Source of the DNA: an uncultured Collinsella sp.
GTDB lineage: Bacteria > Actinomycetota > Coriobacteriia > Coriobacteriales > Coriobacteriaceae
Assembly (NCBI GenBank): GCA_958405195.1
Contig: CATYDM010000023.1
Span: forward strand, 1-28,718
Length of the DNA: 28,718 bases
Direction of reading: 5' to 3'
Shown here: positions 1 to 7,882 of the stretch, one piece after another
How positions within the stretch are numbered: the first letter of the stretch is position 1
Layout of the letters: every line of letters begins with the position of its first letter
Made by a program: the position numbers and the translations under genes
Notes under the pieces: model-generated
Seen by the model: only the letters and a program-made list of their open reading frames with translations
Databases searched by the model: none
Told to the model about the DNA's origin: nothing

Positions 1-54
1 GTCAGCCCGTGGGAGGCCAGGGCGCCGCTGACCGGTGGACGGCACCGAGCCGTC
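1..54 (+). other. structured tail of an unidentified upstream feature
   Basis: The first bases can form two perfect 6-bp hairpins: 1-6 (GTCAGC) with 27-32 (GCTGAC), and 38-43 (GACGGC) with 49-54 (GCCGTC). The intrinsic terminator at 71-100 follows directly. This could be the 3' end of a structured RNA. It could equally be the end of a GC-rich protein: frame 1 stays open until a TGA at 64-66. I do not recognise either the RNA or the peptide, and the window cuts it off. Confidence 0.25.
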
Positions 55-70
55 GCAACGGACTGAAGAA

Positions 71-100
71 GGGGGAGGCCTCGCGGCCTCCCCCTTTTTT
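71..100 (+). terminator. Rho-independent terminator upstream of coaE
   Basis: A perfect 10-bp GC-rich stem (71-80 with 85-94) with a 4-nt loop is followed by six T residues (95-100). It ends the transcription unit that enters from the left edge. Bases 101-227 hold no gene and are AT-richer than the rest, as expected for a promoter region of coaE, but no convincing -35/-10 pair was found. Confidence 0.9.
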
Positions 101-227
101 GCGTTTGATAGAGAGCTGTAATACAAGAACTCGCCTTCGTTTAGCTTGTCTTACTGTTTGGCTGTATTTTGAGTCCTTCTTTTGTATTTGCGCGATAATA
201 ACTCCCATTGGCGTTAGGGAGGACTTG

Positions 228-869
228 ATGTTTACCGTTTTTGTCTTGGGCAATATTGCTTCGGGTAAGTCGACTGCCTGCCGCTACCTCGAATTTCATG
301 GCGCCATGCTTATCGATCTGGATGAGCTTGCCAAATCGCTGTATGTGCCAGGCTCCGATATCGTCAATGCCCTCGCGGAAGAATTCGGTTGGGACATTCT
401 GGACGGGGAGGGCGGCATTCGCCGCAATGTCCTCGCTGCTCGAGCTTTCTCCTCTCCTGATACAGTTGCGCGGCTCAACGACATCGTTCATCCGGTTCTC
501 ATCGAACAGCTTTCGCTGAGGATTCTCGATCCTGTTTGCTGTACGGTTTCGTCCCCCCGTTATCCCTTTGCGGTTGTCGAGGTTTCTGCCCCGACTGGTT
601 TTGAGGATGCTTTTGGCCTGGCTGATGAAATTCTGGTTATCAGCGCTCCTTTAGCAGTTCGTCGCGAGCGTGCCATCCATCGTGGTATGGAGTCCTCTGA
701 TTTTGATGCGCGCTCTGCATGCCAACCTGATGAGGCTTCGCTTTGCAATCTCGCTACGACGGTAATCGATAATGCGGCAGGCGATAACTCGCTCTTTGAA
801 CAACTGGACGCATGGCTTGCACGCCATGGCTTCGGGGATGTAGTGGATAAGGATGAGGCCGATGCCTAA
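228..869 (+). CDS. coaE: Dephospho-CoA kinase (divergent CoaE)
   Basis: This is probably the cytoplasmic kinase for the last step of coenzyme A synthesis: ATP phosphorylates the ribose 3'-OH of dephospho-CoA. The 213-aa product has an N-terminal P-loop, GNIASGKST at residues 8-16, then IDLDELAKSLY (29-39) where CoaE proteins carry an Asp-containing substrate motif. A VIDN segment near the C-terminus matches the VI(D/E)N strand of the family. The ATG at 228 was chosen because AGGGAGG (216-222) precedes it by 5 nt; the frame is open further upstream, but that stretch reads through the terminator. Length fits CoaE (about 200 aa). The P-loop differs from the usual TGGIGSGKS form and resembles deoxynucleoside kinase loops, so another small P-loop kinase is possible. 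Its stop overlaps the start of the next gene. Confidence 0.75.
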   Translation: MFTVFVLGNIASGKSTACRYLEFHGAMLIDLDELAKSLYVPGSDIVNALAEEFGWDILDGEGGIRRNVLAARAFSSPDTVARLNDIVHPVLIEQLSLRILDPVCCTVSSPRYPFAVVEVSAPTGFEDAFGLADEILVISAPLAVRRERAIHRGMESSDFDARSACQPDEASLCNLATTVIDNAAGDNSLFEQLDAWLARHGFGDVVDKDEADA

Positions 870-1443
870 GACACGTTTCTTTACGTGGTATCGCGTGGCG
901 CCACTTGCCGTTATGCTCGTCTTCGGCCTTATTTCGCTCGTCTACTCGTATGCCCCTGCCGCCTTCTTTAAGCCTTTGTATCCGATTGACTACGAGGCGT
1001 ACGTAAAGCAATCGAGCATTTCGCACAATCTCGATCCGTATCTGGTGTGTGCTGTCATAAAGTCGGAATCGAATTGGGATCCCAAGGCTGAGTCGAATCA
1101 AGGCGCTCAGGGATTGATGCAGCTGATGCCCGAGACTGCCCAGGATATGATTGCCAAGGGTCTTGTCGATGGTAGCGAGTATTCAGCCGACAACCTTAAC
1201 GATCCCGTTACGAACATCGAGTTTGGATGTGCGTACCTTTCGTATCTTCTAACGTATTTTAACGGGTCGACTGACAGTGCCATTGCCGCCTATAACGCCG
1301 GCATGGGCAATGTCGACGGATGGGCGCAGCAGAGCACGTCGCTTCATAATGCAATCACCTTTCCCGAGACGCAGGCGTATCTGATTCGTGTCAATAATGC
1401 CTGGGTTCGCTACAAGACCCTCTATCCCGATCGGTTCGTATAG
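862..1443 (+). CDS. Membrane-anchored lytic transglycosylase, SLT domain
   Basis: This is a cell-wall enzyme predicted to cleave the MurNAc-GlcNAc bond of peptidoglycan, forming 1,6-anhydro-MurNAc ends. The 193-aa protein has one N-terminal membrane segment (about residues 12-33) and then a compact SLT/goose-lysozyme-like domain. Visible motifs are the catalytic Glu in KSESNWDP (Glu69), GAQGLMQLMPETA (81-93) and AAYNAGMGNVDGW near the end. ATG 862 is preferred because AAGGA (849-853) lies 8 nt upstream; the in-frame ATG at 853 has no spaced ribosome site. It overlaps coaE by 8 nt, so translation is probably coupled. Small single-domain SLT proteins with a signal anchor are common in Gram-positive bacteria. 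The extracellular location is inferred from the anchor. Confidence 0.88.
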   Translation: MPKTRFFTWYRVAPLAVMLVFGLISLVYSYAPAAFFKPLYPIDYEAYVKQSSISHNLDPYLVCAVIKSESNWDPKAESNQGAQGLMQLMPETAQDMIAKGLVDGSEYSADNLNDPVTNIEFGCAYLSYLLTYFNGSTDSAIAAYNAGMGNVDGWAQQSTSLHNAITFPETQAYLIRVNNAWVRYKTLYPDRFV

Positions 1444-1463
1444 GACTATGCCTGCCGCCTGCG

Positions 1464-1469
1464 TATACT
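1464..1469 (+). promoter_or_regulatory. Candidate -10 box for uvrB (TATACT)
   Basis: TATACT at 1464-1469 sits 25 nt before the uvrB ATG in a 51-nt gap. No good -35 box is present at the right distance. The same hexamer occurs before ybaK and rapZ, which supports it modestly. No LexA-like box was found here. Confidence 0.35.
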
Positions 1470-1494
1470 GCAGATATATGAGTTAGGAGTATCC

Positions 1495-3735
<2,241 letters not shown>

Positions 3736-3777
3736 CGAACAGGCCCCGAGTTCCCTGTGGAGCTCGGGGCCTGTGTC
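3736..3777. terminator. Hairpin terminator between convergent genes
   Basis: A perfect 11-bp stem (3740-3750 with 3763-3773) extends inward by four more pairs, one of them G-T, to a 4-nt loop. It lies between the stop of uvrB and the stop of the convergent flavoprotein gene. The U-tract is poor on both strands (TGTCGTTT on the plus strand), so termination may be shared or partly Rho-dependent. Confidence 0.7.
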
Positions 3778-3800
3778 GTTTGGACGCGGGAGTTCGTGCA

Positions 3801-5441
3801 CTAGAGGTCTGCTATCAGCGCCTCAGCGCAACGGATGCCGTCGGTGGCGGCACTCATGATGCCGCCGGCATATCCGGCACCCTCGCCGCAAGGGTAAAGG
3901 CCCGGAGTCGACACGGCGTGGCATGTTCGATCGCGGGTGACGGTGACCGGGGAGCTCGAACGCGTCTCCACGCCAGTGAGGACCGCGTCAGGGCGGTCAT
4001 AGCCATGCAGTTTCTTACCGAGCAGGGGGATTCCCAAACGAAGCGATTCGACGATATGCTGCGGGAGGGCATCGTCGATCGCCGTCCAGGTCACGCCAAG
4101 TGGATAGGTCGGTTTTACCTTTCCGGGTGCCGTGCTGGCGCGTCTCGCAAGGAAATCTCCGACGAGCTGTGCCGGCGCGTTCCAGTTGGAGCCGCCCAGG
4201 CGATAAGCGGCTCGCTCGCAGGCGCGCTGGAGCTCAATGCCTGCGAGCGGATCATCGCCGGGAAGGTCGTCAGGTGTGACGTTAACGAGTAGGGCGGCAT
4301 TCGCGTTGCGCCCGTTGCGGGCATTGAGGCTGGCGCCGTTGACGCACAGATGGCCTTGCTCGGAAGAGGCCGCGACAACCTGTCCGCCGGGGCACATGCA
4401 AAACGAGAACACACTGCGGCCGTTGGGGAGATGGGCGACAAGCTTGTAGGGGGCTGCTCCGAGTGCCGGGTGCCCCGCCGAAGGGCCATATTGGGCACAG
4501 TCGATGTCGCGCTGTGGATGCTCGATGCGCACACCCATGGCAAAGGTCTTTTGCGCGAGGGTAACGTTATGTTCTTTGAGAAGCTCGAATACGTCGCGGG
4601 CGGAATGGCCGCACGCGAGAATGAGGTGCTTTGTGGCGATTGTCTCGCTTGTGGTCTCTTGGGGCGGTTGGACATCGACGCCGGTGATGGCGCCAGATCC
4701 ATCGGTTCGAATATTGACGAGCTTTGTTCGATAGCGGACGGTTCCACCGAGCCGCTCGATGCGCTGAGAAATGTTGGTGACGACGGTGGGGAGGATGTCG
4801 GAGCCAATGTGCGGCTTGGCGTCCCACAGGATGTCGCGAGGTGAGCCCGCTTCGACGAAGGTCTCAAGAATCAGTCGATGGGCAGGATTCTTGGTTCCCG
4901 TGTTGAGCTTGCCGTCCGAGAAGGTCCCTGCGCCGCCCAGGCCAAATTGGATATTGCTTTCGGGGTCGAGGATACGCTCCTTAAGAAAGAGATCAATCGC
5001 TTCCGAGCGGCGAAGTGCGGGGTCGCCTCGCTCGATGAGCAGGGGTTTAAGGCCCGCTTCGGCAAGGGTGAGGGCGGCGAAGAGACCGGCGCAACCGGCG
5101 CCGACAACGACGGGACGCCCCTTGGGTGCATTCGGGACAGGGTTGGGGAATGAAGGAGCCTCGCCGTCTACTATGCGGATGCGCGAGCGGTCGCGCTCGG
5201 CGACGCGGTCGACCACCTCCTGCTCGAGTCGAGAGCTTGTCAGCTCAACTCGAAAGCTCAAAATAAAATGGACATCTCGCTTTTTACGGGCGTCGATTGA
5301 CTTGCGATGGAGCTCAATGGCTTTAATCTGGGAATCCTCGCATCGCAGGGCTCGTTTGACGGCACGTCTACCAATAGCAAGGCAGGCAGTTTCGTCGCCG
5401 GCCTCATCGAGTGACGCGTGGACTTGGGTGATTTCGATCAT
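3801..5441 (-). CDS. COG2509-type FAD-dependent dehydrogenase of unknown substrate
   Basis: This is a predicted soluble flavoprotein of the uncharacterised FAD-dependent dehydrogenase family (COG2509). The 546-aa protein starts with a roughly 95-residue domain (MIEITQVHASLDE...) typical of the family. The FAD-binding Rossmann motif GAGCAG follows at 114-119, then the family hallmark FGLGGAGTFSDGKLNT (166-181), a cysteine motif CMCPGG (348-353), and a C-terminal CGEGAGYAGGIMSAATDG FAD motif. The ATG at 5441 was chosen because AAGGAGA lies about 5 nt upstream on this strand; the 57 upstream in-frame codons run into the hairpin region and look non-coding. It is the last gene of the mrp cluster, 79 nt after the preceding gene. 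Substrate and physiological role are unknown. Confidence 0.9.
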   Translation of the reverse strand: MIEITQVHASLDEAGDETACLAIGRRAVKRALRCEDSQIKAIELHRKSIDARKKRDVHFILSFRVELTSSRLEQEVVDRVAERDRSRIRIVDGEAPSFPNPVPNAPKGRPVVVGAGCAGLFAALTLAEAGLKPLLIERGDPALRRSEAIDLFLKERILDPESNIQFGLGGAGTFSDGKLNTGTKNPAHRLILETFVEAGSPRDILWDAKPHIGSDILPTVVTNISQRIERLGGTVRYRTKLVNIRTDGSGAITGVDVQPPQETTSETIATKHLILACGHSARDVFELLKEHNVTLAQKTFAMGVRIEHPQRDIDCAQYGPSAGHPALGAAPYKLVAHLPNGRSVFSFCMCPGGQVVAASSEQGHLCVNGASLNARNGRNANAALLVNVTPDDLPGDDPLAGIELQRACERAAYRLGGSNWNAPAQLVGDFLARRASTAPGKVKPTYPLGVTWTAIDDALPQHIVESLRLGIPLLGKKLHGYDRPDAVLTGVETRSSSPVTVTRDRTCHAVSTPGLYPCGEGAGYAGGIMSAATDGIRCAEALIADL

Positions 5442-5459
5442 CGAGGTCTCCTTAGATGC

Positions 5460-5491
5460 AAGAAAGAGGCCGCCCGGTGTCCCAGACGGCC
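5460..5491 (-). terminator. Stem-loop with T-rich tail between the two flavoprotein genes
   Basis: Read on the minus strand, GGCCG (5491-5487) pairs with CGGCC (5472-5468). The inner stem continues with wobble pairs to a 4-nt loop, and TCTTTCTT follows. It would terminate or attenuate transcription leaving the BaiN-like gene. A TATAAT hexamer on the same strand (5510-5505) precedes it without a clear -35, so a separate promoter with a leader hairpin is an alternative reading. Confidence 0.5.
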
Positions 5492-5520
5492 CGAATGCGT
5501 TTTGATTATAGACTGCGCGG

Positions 5521-6792
5521 CTATAGGCTGCTTGCAACGCGAATACCCGAGATCCAAGCCCACGCAAGGTTGAAACCGCCGCAATCGGCATCGATGTCGA
5601 GCGCCTCGCCACAGATGTAAAGTGGGGCGCTTGCCGCGTTGCTCACGCAGAGGTTGGGAGCTGAGACGCTCTCGATGGGCACGCCGCCGCGCGTGACCTG
5701 GGCCGAACGCTCCTCTGTCGTTCCCTCGACGAGCAACTTAAAGTGCTTGAGGATTGAGACTAGATGGATGGGGTCGTGCGACCCGGGGTGGCACTGTTCG
5801 AATGCGGTGCAGACAACGTGTGAGAACTGCGGGGCGAGCATGCCGTCGAGCCAGCGGGGGTCGCAGGGCGAAAAGCCGCCGAGCAACTCAACTCGCTGGT
5901 TGAGCATATCGAGCAACTCGCCTTTGGAGAGGTCGGGGAAAACGTCGAGCAGAATCGTGTCGCCGCGCTGGACGCGACGGGAGAGGTTGAAGGCAGCAAC
6001 GCCTGAGATGCCAAAGGTTCGGAAGAGCACTTCGCCGTCTTCGCGCCAGAGCTCCTCGTGATTGCGGGTGAGCGTCAAACGGGCGCGGACGCGCAGGCCA
6101 TCCAGTGTCTTGAGCGCAGCCTGGTCGCCGAAGACCGATGCCGACACAGGGCAGAGGACGGGTCGCTGCGGGGTGAGGGAAAGATTGAACGTCCTCGCGA
6201 TGTCGGCAGGGTTGCCGCCCGTAGCGATAATTACGGCCTTTGCCTGCAGCGTCTCGTTCGTGCGAGGGGTGTCGGCGAGCGCCTTCCGAAGCGAGCGTAG
6301 TTCGGATTTTCGGTCGTCGTGCTTTTTTGCCTTGAGTGCTCGCGCGGGACGGTCTATTTGGAGTGCCCAGCCCTCGGGGGCTTTGAATGCCGAGGCGACG
6401 TTTGCTCCACAGATCAAGGTGATATCCAGGTGATTGCAAGCGTTGAGAAGCGCATCGCGCACCGATTCGGCACGAAGGGAGCGCGGATACAGCCGGCCCT
6501 CCTCGGAGGTCGTCATGATGCCCAGCGAGGAGAAGAAACTGTCGAGCTCTTGCTCAGGCTGGGGACCCATGACGGATTCGACGAATGCGGGGTGGTTGTA
6601 CCGCTGGAAATCAATTGATTCGTTGGAAAGGTTGCAGCGGCCGTTGCCGGTCGCAAGGAGTTTAAGGCCGCAGGCAACATCGCGCTCAACGATGCAGACG
6701 CTTTTGCCTGCGCGTGCAGCCGTAATGGCGGCGGCGAGACCCGAGGCCCCGCCGCCGATTACCAAGACGTCATAGGAGGCGTTTGTGTTCAC
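5521..6792 (-). CDS. BaiN/HI0933-family FAD-dependent oxidoreductase
   Basis: This is a predicted flavoprotein of the HI0933 (YhiN/BaiN) family. The 423-aa product begins with the dinucleotide-binding motif GGGASG (13-18), followed by the family signature CGLKLLATGNGRCNLSN (41-57). It ends with a second FAD contact region, LYICGEALDIDADCGGFNLAWAW. Length is normal (about 400-420 aa). The start is a GTG directly after the mrp stop (TAA then GTG, no gap), so translation is probably coupled to mrp; GAGG lies just upstream. BaiN of bile-acid-converting gut clostridia belongs to this family, but many members are housekeeping proteins of unknown function. No other bile acid gene is present, so that role should not be assumed. 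Confidence 0.9.
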   Translation of the reverse strand: MNTNASYDVLVIGGGASGLAAAITAARAGKSVCIVERDVACGLKLLATGNGRCNLSNESIDFQRYNHPAFVESVMGPQPEQELDSFFSSLGIMTTSEEGRLYPRSLRAESVRDALLNACNHLDITLICGANVASAFKAPEGWALQIDRPARALKAKKHDDRKSELRSLRKALADTPRTNETLQAKAVIIATGGNPADIARTFNLSLTPQRPVLCPVSASVFGDQAALKTLDGLRVRARLTLTRNHEELWREDGEVLFRTFGISGVAAFNLSRRVQRGDTILLDVFPDLSKGELLDMLNQRVELLGGFSPCDPRWLDGMLAPQFSHVVCTAFEQCHPGSHDPIHLVSILKHFKLLVEGTTEERSAQVTRGGVPIESVSAPNLCVSNAASAPLYICGEALDIDADCGGFNLAWAWISGIRVASSL

Positions 6793-7623
6793 TTAGGCCT
6801 CGGCGGTCTCGTGCGGGGCAATGGCCTCGACGGCGGAGACGGCCTGGGGCAGCATACCGTCGGGCAATGCGGTCTCAACCTCGCCCTTATCGCAAGCCTC
6901 GGCGAGTGCCGGATTGATGGGAAGCTGCCCTAGGATCTCGAGGTTGTAACGCTCGGCGACCTCGGGGAGCTTGCTCTTGCCAAAGACTTCGATCTTCTTG
7001 CCGCAATCGGGGCACTCGATATAGCTCATGTTTTCGACGATTCCCAGAATGGGTACGTTCATCTTCTCGGCCATGTTGACCGCCTTGGCGACGATCATCG
7101 AGACCAGATCCTGCGGGCTCGTGACGATGACGATGCCATCGACGGGCAGCGACTGGAAGACAGTGAGGGCGACGTCGCCCGTTCCCGGAGGCATGTCGAC
7201 CAGCAGGTAGTCGATGGGGCCCCACGAGGTCTCGCTCCAGAACTGCCTGATGGCACCCGCGATAACCGGACCGCGCCAGAGGACGGGGTCGGTTTCGTTT
7301 TGGAGCAGCAGATTAGAGCTCATAACCTTGACGCCGTGCTCGGAGATTTCGGGCAGCATAAGGTTGCCGAGGGCGTGGACGTGACGTCCGCTCATACCGA
7401 ACATCTTAGGGATAGAGGGGCCGGTAATATCGGCATCGAGGACGCCGACCTTGTGACCGTGGCGGGAAAGCTCCGTGGCGATGGCGCCGGTGACGAATGA
7501 CTTGCCGACGCCGCCCTTGCCGGAAAGCACGGCGATAACGCGCTTGACCTCGGACAGCGTATTCTCCTCAAATTGCGACGGCGGCGTTTGCCCGCCGGCT
7601 GCCTGTGCGTGCTCGCAACCCAT
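6793..7623 (-). CDS. mrp: Mrp/NBP35-family Fe-S cluster carrier ATPase
   Basis: This is a cytoplasmic P-loop NTPase thought to bind and deliver iron-sulfur clusters to apoproteins (ApbC/Mrp/Nbp35 family). The 276-aa protein shows the deviant Walker A GKGGVGKS (35-42), DADITGPSIP (63-72), DMPPGTGD (143-150), and the cluster-binding CPDC motif (Cys204, Cys207). An extra cysteine at residue 3 (MGCEH) recalls N-terminal cysteines in some Nbp35-like proteins. ATG 7623 was chosen because AAAGGAG lies 6 nt upstream; the 19 codons above it overlap the promoter. It is the first gene of a three-gene minus-strand cluster with two flavoproteins, which may need redox cofactors, though that link is inference. 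Confidence 0.95.
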   Translation of the reverse strand: MGCEHAQAAGGQTPPSQFEENTLSEVKRVIAVLSGKGGVGKSFVTGAIATELSRHGHKVGVLDADITGPSIPKMFGMSGRHVHALGNLMLPEISEHGVKVMSSNLLLQNETDPVLWRGPVIAGAIRQFWSETSWGPIDYLLVDMPPGTGDVALTVFQSLPVDGIVIVTSPQDLVSMIVAKAVNMAEKMNVPILGIVENMSYIECPDCGKKIEVFGKSKLPEVAERYNLEILGQLPINPALAEACDKGEVETALPDGMLPQAVSAVEAIAPHETAEA

Positions 7624-7678
7624 GTTTGACTCCTTTGTATATGTTGGGGCCGGAGCCCCGCGGTGTGACACGAGCGTC

Positions 7679-7708
7679 ATTGTACCCTCGTTTGCGAGCG
7701 GGAGTCAT
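7679..7708 (-). promoter_or_regulatory. Promoter for mrp operon
   Basis: On the minus strand, ATGACT (7708-7703) and TACAAT (7684-7679) are separated by 18 nt, giving a plausible sigma70/HrdB-type promoter. The leader would be about 50 nt and contains a small hairpin (GGGGC 7646-7650 with GCCCC 7655-7659). Confidence 0.55.
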
Positions 7709-7807
7709 TCATGATGCGTGGTAGGCGATCGACGGTATTCGAAAGGACGGACCGAGCGTGCAGTCTGCGGCGTCAGACAACGCAAAAGGTCTGCGAATCT
7801 TGTATTA

Positions 7808-7821
7808 CGAACATCTGTGCG
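7808..7821 (+). promoter_or_regulatory. LexA-like SOS box upstream of uvrA
   Basis: CGAACATCTGTGCG matches the actinobacterial/Gram-positive LexA consensus CGAACA-N2-TGTTCG at 11 of 12 defined positions. It lies 61 nt before the uvrA ATG and just upstream of a weak -10-like TAAACT (7834-7839). LexA bound here would cover the -35 zone, which is consistent with damage-induced expression of uvrA. Confidence 0.6.
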
Positions 7822-7882
7822 CGTCGAGTGCGCTAAACTCATCGTCAGTGTGATTTGAAGTTGTAGGAGGCAAGGAGCTTCC

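Noticed and set aside
3780..4292. Plus-strand open frame after uvrB
   Set aside because: It overlaps the COG2509 flavoprotein on the other strand, begins inside the terminator zone and has no recognisable domain.
5521..6792. Bile acid 7-dehydroxylation role for the BaiN-like protein
   Set aside because: Only family resemblance supports it; no other bai gene is near and the family is widespread.
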